Assembly: GCA_017165825.1 (NCBI GenBank)
Contig: CM029369.1
Span: forward strand, 5,627,433-5,691,432
Origin: Hepsetus odoe
Taxonomy: Eukaryota > Chordata > Actinopteri > Characiformes > Hepsetidae
Direction of reading: 5' to 3'
Length of the DNA: 64,000 nt
Positions 43,767 through 54,444 of this stretch are shown piece after piece; positions within the stretch are counted from its first letter, which is position 1; each line of letters opens with the position of its first letter. The notes under the pieces are model-generated. The model was not told the DNA's origin, searched no databases, and saw only the letters and a program-made list of their open reading frames with translations. The position numbers and the translations under genes are program-made.

Positions 43767-44640
43767 GGGAGGTGTTGAAGCATTAGCAGATTGCTGGGAA
43801 ACTGCTGCAGAAGTGGTAAGGCAGAAAGCAAGAAATGTATTTGGTGTAACATCTGGAAGGAAGAAGGTGGTGGTGGAACCTAGAAGTCCATGAGTGTATA
43901 CAGAAGAAGTGGGACAGTCAGAGTGATGAAGAAAGTAGACAGGAGTACAAGGAGATGAACCGCAGGGCGAAGAAAACAGTGGCAAAGGCTAAGAATAAGG
44001 TGTTTGGTGAATTGTATGAGAGGTTGGACAGTAAGGAGGGAGAGAAGGACCATAAACAATTGGCTAGACAAAGACAGAGCTGGGAAAGATGTGCAGCATG
44101 TCAGGGCGATAAAAGATTGAAATGGAAACATACTCACATACAAGTGAACAGAGCGTGTTGAGCAGATGGAAGGAGTACTTTGATGGGCTGATGAATGAAG
44201 AGAATGAGAAAGAGAGGAGATTGGATGTTGCAAGGATAGTGAACCAGGAAGTGCAGTAAATAAGCAAGATGGAAGTAAGGGCAGCTATGAAGAGGATGAA
44301 GAACGGAAAGGCTGTTGGACCGGATGACATACCAGTGGAAGCATGGAGGTGTTTAGGAGAGATGGCAGTTGAGTTTCTGACCAAATTGTTTAACACAATC
44401 TTGGAAAGTGAGAGGATGACAGGATTAGAAATGAGTATATTAGAAGGACAGCTCAGGTTAGATGTTTGGAAATGTCCAGAGGAGAGACAAGGAAAGAGGA
44501 AAAGAGGAAGACCACAGAGGGGGTTTATGGACATGGTGAAAGAAGACATGAAGGTGGTCAGTTTGAAGGAGGAAGATGCAGAGGACAGGAAGAAATGGAG
44601 ACAGTTGATCCGGTGTGGCCACCTCTAAATGGGTGCAGCC

Positions 44641-45345
44641 TATTTTATCACGTTTACCTGACCTCTGTGAAGCACATTATATGATCATCTGCTGTGTAAA
44701 TAAACTCGCCTTGTTGTCAGTTCATTACATTTTAAATAATATTTAAAACACATTATTATTGTTCTTTTTCCATTTTTTACCAGAAATTCAACCTGAAAAT
44801 TTCTACACTGGGTTAAACAGGTAAAACAGCAACATTTGTAAGGCAATAAACCTTCGTATGATTTGCTGACCAGGTTTGCAGTAGTTAAAAAGCACTCGTC
44901 TAATAAAATAGCACACTTCCAGGTTTAAGATCACACAAGTGTTGGTCTTCCTTACTGAGTAAAGTCATGTGTGCCCATCAGCCACTGTAGATGCAGTTTT
45001 ATCAGCCGATCAAACACAGTCTGACCATAAACAGGTCACCTGACTTGAAATTTAAACCTCAAGGTTAAAAAAAGATTGATTGGCATTGATTTTCAATAAA
45101 GATAAAACATGCTGGACACAACCCAGATCTGCTTTTTTATCTTTATATCTTGAAAAAAACTCACTGACTACGATCCAACCTTGATAACTATCAATTAATT
45201 CTGCACCTTGCTCACATGTGAACTTTTCAACTAAAAAATCAAAAGAGAGAGAATTGAGAAACTTACTGGATTTTGGACGCATAAAGCGGTGTGCTGTCCT
45301 CTTTATGACCGTGACTTTCTAGCACTGTGAAATCTTTATCCTTTC
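44641..45345. other. AT-rich unique DNA
   Basis: No gene or repeat family recognised. Confidence 0.45.
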
Positions 45346-45651
45346 AGTTTAATCACCCCTCACTCTCATTATGCACAGCTCTCATGTAAAGTGTAGCAGA
45401 ATTTTGTCTTTTGATAAAAACTTTGAATAAGAGACACGGGAGAACAAGTGCTCTTCAACTTGAAATTAGGTTCCAGGATTTTTGTAATGAAATAACTCTT
45501 ATGGAAGATTCAGTGGGGTCATTACAGAGTGCCCTGTCTGGGCTGGAGAAGAATGGGCGTGAGGCCAGTGCTGAGAAAGAGAGTCTGGTGGTGTTAATTA
45601 GAGGCAGCAGAAATCCTTGCTGCTGTCACTGATGCCGGGCGAGACGGACAG
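45346..45651 (+). other. Exon-like segment with a 73-codon frame, weak
   Basis: A pyrimidine stretch ending CCTTTCAG (about 45345) could act as splice acceptor, and GACAGGTGAGTC near 45651 is a near-perfect splice donor. Between them a frame at 45411-45632 encodes a hydrophilic peptide with heptad-like spacing (LQSALSGLEKNGREASAEKE), suggestive of coiled coil. The frame stops before the donor, so the segment would be a terminal coding or non-coding RNA exon. No homologue is recognised. Confidence 0.18.
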
Positions 45652-46116
45652 GTGAGTCTCCACTCGTCAAAAGGGTGACAGGAGAAGACCTCATGTCTGA
45701 ATTATTTCGTATCTCTTGAATAAAATATCTAAATTCGCAATTCTCAGCTTGGAGGACATGGTGAAATCGTGATGCGGTGCTCAGATTATCAGCTATCTGT
45801 TTACTTTAGCTAACTGATGATGATAAAACATTCAGTCTTTCATCGCTCAACCATACACTGGAAAAAATGTTTTTAAGTTGTGGATATTTGATTGATGAAC
45901 ATCTGAACTGTTAGTTTAATTTTCTTAGTTTTCATCTTACTCTCATATGAAACAATTTATTTGACATTATGTGATAACACTATCGCCTGAGTCTAAGAGG
46001 TGTCTGATAAAGTGAAAAAACATCATATGATGTTCTGTAATTTTTTTAACTTATATTTAAATTACAATGAATTTAAAAAGGCTGTCATTATGTCATACAT
46101 CCAGGACACACAGCCT
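45652..46116. other. Unique non-coding DNA
   Basis: Nothing recognised. Confidence 0.4.
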
Positions 46117-46322
46117 ATCCAGCGGTGGCCTAGTGGTTAGGGGACTAGGTTGCCCTGAGGAATCCTTGAGCAAGGTACTGTCCCCATCACTGCCCCCCGG
46201 GCACTTTAAATAGCTGCCCCCTGCGGAACGGTGTGTATGGGTAAAAAGGTGAGGTTGAATTTCATTGTGACTCACTGTGTGCCGTGCCATGTTTCACAAT
46301 GAAAAAAATAGTCACTTTCCAC
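46117..46322 (+). repeat. SINE-1 copy with box B deleted
   Basis: Clean head (CAGCGGTGGCCTAGTGGTTA), but the sequence jumps from GGGGACTAGG straight to TTGCCCTGAGG, removing the box B region. Body and AGTCACTTTCCACT tail remain. Such a copy could not be transcribed from an internal pol III promoter. Confidence 0.93.
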
Positions 46323-47453
46323 TGGCATGATATCAGTTGCACATGCTACAAGAAAGTTTATGAAATTTTTCAAATTAAAATTAAATTTTAAAATTAAAAT
46401 ATAACTAGCATCTGTTCATTTTTTGGAACTTAGAACTGCAAAGATTTTCAAAAAAGTTGTCCAAATATCTTTTCAGAAATGCATACAGCATCAGATACTG
46501 TGATGTCAGATAACAGATGCCTCCCGCTGATGAGGTGGGAGAAGGAGTACGATCCATCACACCAAAAGAAAGAAAAGGTTAGGTTCTCTTGGACTCCTGG
46601 ACATGGATGGCTGCTGTTTGAACTTGCTATCTCCCAAAAATAGGCAAAAGAATATTGAGTTTCAGGTATTTCGACAATGCTTAAAGAACTGATCTCCTGC
46701 CCTTTAAACATGAACACACACATGGATATTATGTATATAAGAGAATTAGAGAGTGTTTCATTTGTTTTTTTGTTTTTTTTTCCAACAAGTGAAATAATTT
46801 GAACTATAGCATGGATCACTTAGGACCGTATCTTTTCAATCAAGCACTTCTAACTGGTCTGCTGTTTCAGGAGGCAGATAAAACGGTGCTTTTTCTGAAA
46901 AGTAATCATTTTATGCCTTCATTGCAAAAGCTTATCCTTAATAAAATATGAATCTGCTATCATCCTTTTGATCACGAATGATCTAGTAGCAGAAACGATT
47001 AAATATTTACTGTTCGTGTGTATAGTTCAGTTGGTGCACTCAGTCACTGCACAAGATAAAGGAGGAGAGATAAACTGTTCTGCATCTCAGCCACAGCGAT
47101 GTAGATCTAAAAATAAATCGGACTTTGGCCCTGTCTGTAATGCATGACTGGCGGAGTTTCATGCTTCATTGGCAGTTCATGTTGCACAATCTTCCACCTG
47201 AGGGATGCAAATAAATGGATCAGGGTACAGGGTCTCTCTGTCAGCATGACCAGTTCCAGTTCTGAAGTTCCAGTTATCAAGTCCATCAGCATCCAAATTT
47301 GCCGATGCTGATATACCCCAACAGTAGAGAATGGCAGGGAAACATATCTGGATAAAGAACACATAGCATCCTAAAGAAGTTCAACAAGACTTAAGAAGTT
47401 AATGATGTTTTTCACAGTTCATGATGTTTTTCACTGTCCAAATCATTATTTGT
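46323..47453. other. Unique DNA with a 123-codon reverse frame
   Basis: A reverse-strand frame (46819-46448) has 123 codons and is among the longest here outside known repeats. Its product has an aromatic- and serine-rich middle (YSFAYFWEIASSNSSHPC) and no domain I recognise. The start lies in AT-rich sequence and no partner exon is evident. The rest of the stretch, including overlapping reverse frames of 61 and 85 codons at 47107-47364, is unsupported. Confidence 0.2.
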
Positions 47454-47612
47454 TCAGATCAGGGGACACACCCTGGACAGGTCACCAGGAGGAGTGTGAC
47501 GGGGACGGCACCTTGCTCAAGGGTACTTCAGGGCAACCTATTGGGAAGGGGTTCAAACCCCCGATCCTCCGGCCAACGCCCTAACCACTAGGCCAACGCT
47601 GCCCTCAGATCA
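47454..47612 (-). mobile_element. Composite retroposon, second copy, short tail
   Basis: The same chimera as at 39.1 kb: a SINE-1 head on the right (complement CCACTAGGCCAACGCTGCCC, box B region GGGTTCAAACCCCC) joined to CACCCTGGACAGGTCACC of the Repeat-2-type tail through an almost identical junction (GGAGGAGTGTGACGGGGACG). The tail stops early. TCAGATCA flanks both ends (47454-47461 and 47605-47612), an 8-bp target duplication. Confidence 0.85.
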
Positions 47613-47954
47613 TAGTAACATTTCTAAAGTTATTAATTGCACTGAAGATAGTGGAACATGCCAATAGTTCATTTGAACAGTTGAAGTTCCCATGGATGTT
47701 CATATTGCTTTTGTTTATCTAAACTAAAACTGCTGCTTTGAATGGTTCCATTCAAAGTATGTGTCTAAATGGAATAAAATCTTTAACACTGCATGAAGTC
47801 AGTTCAAAGAATTGCTTTGACCTGTGTACTTCTTCACAAAAGGCCAATTAGTTACCAAATGTTAGCGATAGAAATAAAACCTTTAATATTTACAAAGTTT
47901 TGGCTCATTACATTGCACTATAACTTTTGTTTCAAATGTATAGAGTTAAACTAC
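47613..47954. other. AT-rich unique DNA
   Basis: Nothing recognised. Confidence 0.4.
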
Positions 47955-48065
47955 TGGTGGCAGTGGTGTAGTGGTAGGAAACTTGCCGATGGACCAAGAT
48001 GTCACAGATTCAAGTCCCACCTCAAGTTCACAAAGCATGCAAAGTATAAAAGGACTTAAATTTGC
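47955..48065 (+). repeat. SINE-3 head fragment
   Basis: GGCAGTGGTGTAGTGGTAGG (box A region), ACAGATTCAAGTCCCACCTC (box B region), then diverged sequence. No L2-type tail. A RTE-like LINE fragment follows directly. Confidence 0.65.
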
Positions 48066-48074
48066 TCTAGGGCA

Positions 48075-48625
48075 CCCGTAAGTTTGACAGAGATGAGATC
48101 TGCAGTAAGAGTGACAGATGCTTTTAAGGAAGAGGTTGGAGTGATTTGTGACAGATGGATACCAGCTAGAGATTTAGCTGGTTTTAAAGGACAGTTGTGA
48201 GACCAGCTATGTTGCACGGGTTGGAGACGGTGGCACTGATGAAAAGACAGGAGGCGGAGCTGGAGGTGTCAGAGTTAAAGATGCTGAGATTTTTGTTGGG
48301 TGTGACGAGGATGGACAGGATTAGAAATGAGTATATTAGAGGGACAGATCAGGTTGGACATTTTGGAGACAAAGTCAGAGAAGCAAGGTTGCGCTGGTTT
48401 GGTTTTGTCCAAAGCAGTTATGAGGATTATATTGGGAGAAGAATGTTGAATATGGAGCTGCCAAGAAAGAGGAGAAGAGGAAGACCAAAGAGGAGGTATA
48501 TGGACATGGTGCGAGAGGACATGCAGGCGTTGGGTTTGAAGGAGGAAGATGCAGAGGACCAGAAGAAATGGAGACAAATGATCCGCCGTCGTGACCCCTG
48601 CACCCAGTTCCATCGAAAGCTGTAA
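48075..48625 (+). pseudogene. RTE-like LINE, C-terminal fragment with the longest open frame
   Basis: The frame 48197-48625 (142 codons) is uninterrupted and encodes RPAMLHGLETVALMKRQEAE, LRFLLGVTRMDRIRNEYI, LRWFGFVQSSYEDYIGRRM and GRPKRRYMDMVREDM, the domain following the reverse transcriptase. The upstream part (48075-48196) is scrambled. Despite the open frame there is no RT, endonuclease or proper start, so it is a 5'-truncated dead copy. The 3' end stops at GTGACCCCTGCACCC without the usual GAAGAAG tail. Confidence 0.92.
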
Positions 48626-50001
48626 CTGTGTTTAATCAAGTCTAGTAACCAGCTCATGTATCAGTGAGAGGGATAGTGGCCACATTTTTGTGTTATTTCT
48701 TATTTAAGGATACATTCTGTAGATATAGGCCAGTTTTTAGGGTAGTAAAGAGTAGAAGAAGGATTCTGTGTTGTAGTTTTAGCATAGGGTCTGAGACTAA
48801 GACTAACATAGTGATGCGCAACAAAAAGCTCCTGCAATTCTTATCAACCTTAAAATATACTGCTACCCCCGAGTTCTATTCTTTCTACACCATGGGCCAG
48901 ACTGGATGGCAGACTGAAAAGTAAAGGCAATACCATTTTTATCATATAACCATTTGTCCACAACTGAAGTGCAAGGTAATATGCTGCAGATGACTCCCTG
49001 CTAAAGGCAGAGTGGTTTTTGATAGGGTTTGAAGACAAGGGTAGTGTTCATTTGCTGACCAGCATCCTGTGCCATTAAACAACTATTCTTCTTTATTAGG
49101 ATGACATGCAGTGGTCTCACTCTGTTAATGATGATAAATAGCCCAATAAGGAGCCAAGCCCCTCTCCTTTATCATCCAACATGCTAAGATCAAATTCAGA
49201 CAATTAAAGGCAACTATTTTTTTAATTGGCTTGCACAAGGTTATTTTGATAAGATTGAGTTTATGCCAGAATGATCTAGATAGTTGTCTGACTTCACACA
49301 TTCACTACAATGACTCATAGAGAGGAGGAAGGAAAAACTCATCATGATGATCGAATATATAGGGCTGCATGACCTGCTAGAAAATGCAACTGTCATTTGA
49401 TCATGATCATGATTTAACCTTGACAAAGACATAAAGAGATTTGGATGACTGGTGATGCACCGCTACATCACTGAGGCAGCTCTATGTGCAGCCTGGGGCT
49501 GTTTTATGGACAGCAGTAAACGCATCACAAGACTCTTTTACATTTTATGACCTCCTTTATACAACAAGGCAGATTCACTTAAGTACCTGGTCTGTGCCTA
49601 TGACACACCTTATCTTTCTTCACTCTCTCTGGACTCTCTACACTCAGAAAAAAATTCTAGCATTGTTTTCTGGGTTTAAAATGCTCCCTTACAGTTCATC
49701 TTAGGGGTCAATCTAAGCAGCTCTGTTAATAATCCCAATATTAACATTAATAATGAGCTTTATCTGAAAAACACCTTTTGTAAGTCTTTTAGAGCTTTAG
49801 CAGGTGCTGAGAAGCAAAAAGAGATAATACACAGGATTTAAGGCTCAAGGCAAGACTATGTAAACAGATTTGAAATGATAATAATAATAAAGTGAAACGA
49901 GGAAACGTTGAACTGTCTAATCCCCTTTTTTTTTTGTTCCTCTTTGCTGCATTATATAATACTAGCGCTTGTATTTCCAGACATACCCAATACCCATCCT
50001 G
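48626..50001. other. Unique non-coding DNA
   Basis: About 1.4 kb without recognised features. Confidence 0.45.
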
Positions 50002-50221
50002 CTGAAAGTGAAAGTGACTATTTTCTGTCTTTGTGAAACACAGCACAGCCACAACGAAAATTCTACCTTTGCTTTTCAGCCACAAACAGCGTGCAGCAGG
50101 GGGGAGGTATTCAAAACAACCAGGGAGCAGTGATGGGGACAGTGCCTTGCTCAAGGGTACCTCAGGGCAACCTACTGGTCTGGGATACAAACCCATGACC
50201 ATCCGATCCTTGGGCCACTGC
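50002..50221 (-). repeat. SINE-1 copy, nearly full length
   Basis: Tail GAAAGTGAAAGTGACT, body (GGGAGCAGTGATGGGGACAG), GGGATACAAACCCATGACC at box B, head cut at GGGCCACTGC. Confidence 0.93.
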
Positions 50222-51078
50222 ATTTAAATCTACAACCCAGGAAAATCTTAGTCTAATGCATCTGGATCTAATATTCAGATGCCTCATGAAGCCCTCCTTT
50301 TTTGGAATACAGAATGGACTTGCACATTAACTCCAAAGGATGATAGATTTCCTGGACTGGATTTTGACTGCCTTGCTGAGGTCTGTGTTAAATCTTGTCC
50401 CTTAACCTGCCCTTTTAAATGTCTCCAATCTGCCTTGTTATATTTTATCTGAGTAGTAGGGATTTGTTCCCTGTCAGTTTCTGTTCCCTGCAGAAAGAGG
50501 CTCCATCGCATCACCAGGTTACATGATTACATCATATATGTTTATAATGACTTCAAGACATCAATCAAACAGAAACAGTGAAAACTAACAATGATTGCCT
50601 TCTATCCGACCAATTTTCATCAGAAGGAACAGTGAATATTCTGACAATTAAACACTAATAAGCATTAATTCTGATAACAGCCAACAACCAATAGAGTGTG
50701 ATTTAGAAAGCTAATACACGGAAAAGGGCTTTGCTGTGTTAAACCCACTTCCAGATTAAACAGAAAAGGATTTGTACAACTGGATGAGTTGGACTCTCAA
50801 TGCAGGTATGAAAGAAATAAGGGCCCACCTACTTTTTCTGCTCCATGAGCGAGGGTTTTGGATTTATAAAGTAACTGCATAGCCAGTATGATGAAAGATG
50901 TTTGGTTCAAGCAAGTAACAGTTTAAATGATTCAGCTAAGACTTACTTTTAACATTCGAAAAATACATTTCGATTCTAGAATCTATGGTACACTTTTTAT
51001 ACATTGTATGGTTATTTTCATTAGTCATTCTTATCATTATTTGTTATTAGTCCAACTAGCTAATAAATTAACAAGAAA
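50222..51078. other. Unique non-coding DNA
   Basis: Nothing recognised. Confidence 0.45.
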
Positions 51079-51417
51079 TGAAGCATTTCAGGGCGACACG
51101 GTGGTGAAGTGAGCAGCGCTGTTGAAGGTCCTGGGTTAGATATCCAGGTCGGGACGGTCAGGGTCCATTCTAGGTGGAATTTGCATGTTCTCGCCGTGCC
51201 TGTGTATCCAAAGACATGCACGGCAGGTGGATTGGAGATGCTAAATTGTATTTAGCTTTGTCTGTCTGTGTGTCTCCCTTGCACTGGATTGGCAGTCGTT
51301 TTGGAGCGTTTCCCTGCCTTTTGCACTGTGAGAGCTGGTGTGGACTCCTGTACCCCCACGACCCTAATTAGACCAAACGGCTTTGAAAATGAATGAGTGA
51401 GAGAGTGAAGCATCTCA
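51079..51417 (+). mobile_element. Repeat-2, full-length copy with target duplication
   Basis: Starts GGGCGACACGGTGGTGAAGT, continues with GGAATTTGCATGTTCTCGCC, CCAAAGACATGCACGGCAGG, GATTGGAGATGCTAAATTG and ACGACCCTAATTAGACC, and ends in GAATGAGTGAGAGAG. Flanks TGAAGCATTTCA (51079-51090) and TGAAGCATCTCA (51406-51417) form a 12-bp duplication with one mismatch. This shows Repeat-2 moves as a retroposon. The tRNA-like head (CCTGGGTTAGATATCC at the box B position) is decayed. Confidence 0.9.
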
Positions 51418-52293
51418 CCTTTGAGCTAGCATTGTGAACAAGTGTGTATCACTGATGGCGAGGTTAATCATACACATTGTTATTTTTATTTATTTATTTA
51501 TTTGTCTGGAATGGGTTAAAATACATCGTTCTTTCTTATGCTTTGAGGCACATATTATAATCACCTGAGTTATGGATTTGACAGAGGCAATCAGCCCTAA
51601 AGAGTTGCTTTAAAATAAAGAGATGCCTGATAAAGAGTGATCTCTGCGACCATACCAAGATAAACTACAGTTTCTCAACATGAGAAACAATATATTTCAC
51701 CGACATTACCAAATCATCTAGAAATTGCATTTTTCCTTTTTATGATTATGATCTTTTAACATGATCTAATATGGACAAGGTGTCTCTTATGAAAGATGGC
51801 AGTAACACTGTCAAAATGAGCTTTAAATATTGAAATCGGATTATATAAAGTTTTTTTTTTGTTGTTATTTTTTTACAAAGACAGCTCTCATCCTGTAGCA
51901 TTCTCCCAGTGAGTTAGAGCTGACTGTTGTAAAGAAAAATGTACTTTGCCCTTACAGAAAATGCCACTTAGATGCCACCAGGCTAACTTTAATTTTTAAT
52001 TTAGTTTATACACGTACGTGCATGTGCAGTTGCCATCACGGAAGCAATTCCTTCGGTTCACAGTTGAAGGCCTGTCACCCCAGAAAACATGAAAAACATC
52101 ATAATTTGGGAGTGGGTGCAGGAAAGAAACTGCTCTTGTACATCTCTCTGATGGATCAGTCATAGAATGAAATGACCCAGGTGTCAGGGCACCACTGAGC
52201 AAAGCTAGAGTACAGCTGGAAGGGCAACATAAGTGGTCAGGAAATTGATTTTAACACACAGACAAGTGTAACCTCACTGAACAGAAGGGTCAA
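51418..52293. other. Unique non-coding DNA, AT-rich
   Basis: Short ATTT repeat near 51487-51503; T run near 51853-51860. Nothing else recognised. Confidence 0.4.
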
Positions 52294-52566
52294 GTGCAAT
52301 CCTTTGTGACAGAGATGGTGATTGGTAAAGACTGGCACCGCGGCGTGATGAACATTGCCATAAACAACATGAGAGAGATGAGAGCAGAGAAGACTGATCC
52401 GAGCTTCTGTGTAAATGTGGAGTGTGACACAGAGGAGGCCCCTATACTCCAAGCTCATATTCTGGATAATGGGTTTTTGACATCTAGGACAGAAATCAGA
52501 GATAATGCATCAAGTATTCTGTCTTTTGTTGCATCGCTGTCTGTAGTGAAATGTGCTAAAATATAA
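52294..52566 (+). other. Unrecognised 90-codon frame
   Basis: The frame from an ATG at 52294 encodes a hydrophilic peptide (GVMNIAINNMREMRAEKTD, CVNVECDTEEAPILQ) with plausible amino-acid composition. It lies in a locally less AT-rich patch containing a CG-rich GGCACCGCGGCG. I recognise no family. It could be a decayed exon or part of an unknown repeat. Confidence 0.18.
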
Positions 52567-52887
52567 TCAAGGATCTACGTTTTGAAATCAGGTTGCAGTC
52601 AGACAACCATACCTTTCTAGAGAAAATTTAAATAATTGAATATGTTGTGTTATGTCATTATGAATGTGTTTCATCATAAACCCAAACTAAAAAAGCTAAT
52701 CATCATCAAATGCACATGCTTAGAAGCTAAACAGATGTCATTCCCTCTGTTTCCTCATAAACAAGCCTGCATGTTGCAGAATCATGCAATAAATATTGGG
52801 GATATTAAACCAAGCCCACTGACATTAACCCTTTTGATCTGAGCTCAAAATTACATTTACACTATTATTGTGGGTGCTGCCTTCAGG
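52567..52887. other. AT-rich unique DNA
   Basis: Nothing recognised. Confidence 0.4.
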
Positions 52888-52947
52888 AGATCTGAAGACA
52901 GGATCTTCATGGATCTGAAGACTGGATCTTCATGGATCTGAAGACAG
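52888..52947. repeat. 23-bp tandem repeat, 2.6 units
   Basis: The unit GGATCTGAAGACTGGATCTT plus CAT repeats with one or two changes. It contains internal dyads around ATCTTCAT/ATCTGAAG. Confidence 0.9.
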
Positions 52948-53044
52948 GAGAATGTAGTCAGTGACATGTACATCCATGTGTGCAAGTCATTCAAGATCAG
53001 GACTGTCATACATACAGTCCATTCAGCCACAGGTTGGCCTAGCG

Positions 53045-53268
53045 GGCAGCGGTGGCCTAGTGGTTTGGGAGTTGCCCCAGATCAGAAGATTGTGGGTTCG
53101 ATTCCCTCACCAGTAGGTTGCCCTGAGGTACTCTTGAGCAAGGTACTGTCCCTGTCACTGCTCCCCGGGTGCTTAATAGCTGCCCCTTGCTGCATGTGTG
53201 TGTATGGTTGAAATGTAGAGGTGTTGTGCTGCGTTGCGTTTCACAGTGACAAGGGTAGTCACTTTCAG
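53045..53268 (+). repeat. SINE-1 copy with intact pol III boxes
   Basis: GGGCAGCGGTGGCCTAGTGG and GGGTTCGATTCCCTCACC match tRNA box A and box B very well. The body has minor deletions; the tail is GGTAGTCACTTTCAG. It is one of the best candidates for a recently active copy. Confidence 0.95.
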
Positions 53269-53690
53269 TAGACTCAACCCAAGGCATTAAGGGAACAGAA
53301 AATAGCATTTTACAACATGGAGACACAGATATATACTCGCAGAAGTCATTCAGTTTAAGGTTCTTACTTTTAGTTTAGTACAAATAGTCTCCAAAAAGAA
53401 TTAAAGTTCAAATCTGGATTACAAACCAGATTCAAGTTTCAAGATTTATAGTCATGTGCAGGTACGTGTACAATGACATTCTTTCTTGAATGCCTTCACA
53501 CAGACTGTGACCTTCAAGACACCCAGCTCATACTGCAGCAGAGTAAAAAGCACTATGTTATACAAAGTATGATACATATACACTGTACAATAAATACAAA
53601 CTATTACATAATGAGAGAATAGCAGAATAGAAGTGCTATAAGTGGTTTCGAGGCAGAGAGTCAGAAGTAAAAATGTAACAGTTGAATGCT
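53269..53690. other. Unique non-coding DNA
   Basis: AT-rich with GATTTATAGTCATGTGCAGG near 53440; nothing recognised with confidence. Confidence 0.35.
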
Positions 53691-53928
53691 GAAGTGAAAG
53701 TAATTATTTATCATTGTGAAACAGCACAGCACACAGTGAACCACAACAAATGGATCTTCTGTTATTAGCCCATACACACGCATGCAGCAGCTATATTCAG
53801 CACCCAGGGAGCAGTGATGGGGACGGTACCTTGGGCAGCCTACTATTTGGCCAGCCTATTAGTCCAAGATTTGAACCCACAACCTTCTGATCCAGGGGCC
53901 TAGTCCCAAACACTAGGCCACCGCTGCC
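53691..53928 (-). repeat. SINE-1 copy with a small internal duplication
   Basis: Tail GAAGTGAAAGTAATTATTTA, body with the CTATATTCAGCACCCAGG variant, a local duplication around GGGCAGCCTAC/GGCCAGCCTAT, GATTTGAACCCACAACC at box B and head CACTAGGCCACCGCTGCC. Confidence 0.93.
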
Positions 53929-54439
53929 TATGAAAAAGAAAAGTGCAATTTAGGCACAAGTTAACACCGGACCCTCTATTGGAACAGCAAAATGCTTTCT
54001 TTTTTAGACTAAAGAACTACATCTCTGACGTGCATTGAGGTGCAATCCTGAAAGATTTAGTCTCTCGTCTTACAATGTTGCACATGACATTATTAACTTG
54101 TTTCTCAAGTCTAGTTTCTCTCCCAAATTCAAATTGGTGTAGACTATTTCTCTATTCACACTATTCCCAAATGTTCTCTAGCATTTACTCTAAAATGTTT
54201 CAATCATTTAAACTTTTTAAAGTATTTTCTCCCGCCTTATTCACACTGTTCATTGTCACTTTTTTACAATGTCCCTCTTACTGTTCCACAATGTTCCCCT
54301 CAGTTCACACTTTTCTAAAATGTGCTCTCTCACAGTTTTAAAGAATGTTATAAATGGATCAAGACAACAAAAACGTTTTGTGTGTAGGGTCAGCATGCCA
54401 TGGCGTTAACAAAAGCATCTCTCCTTTAATGGCCATCTG
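53929..54439. other. T-rich unique DNA
   Basis: A pyrimidine-rich stretch (54075-54341) repeats loosely the theme of AATGTTC/CACACT. It keeps an 88-codon frame open but is not convincing as coding. Confidence 0.35.
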
Positions 54440-54444
54440 GCAGC

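Larger units (their letters stand above)
42510..44640 (+). mobile_element. RTE-like LINE, longest copy, RT core deleted
   Basis: Order of parts: 5' leader with AAGCCAGTGTATTTCTTCAT and AAGCCCAGATAATTGGGGAG (42527-42650); endonuclease domain (42760-43300) with VQE, RWKG, SAYAPQ and ADFNGHVG motifs in shifting frames; a linker interrupted by an LTR-like insert; RNKVFGELYERLDSKEG-like linker (about 43960-44040); the start of RT (GKAVGPDDIPVEAW at 44300-44342); then a jump to the C-terminal tail (GKRKRGRPQRGFMDMVKED). The RT core, including the catalytic YADD-type block, is missing, joined across a short AGGATG microhomology. Several frameshifts make it dead. Confidence 0.92.

Noticed and set aside
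43638..44549. Long reverse frames (115, 117 and 161 codons) rich in S, L and P
   Set aside because: They are antisense to purine-rich LINE coding sequence, where stops are rare on the complement.
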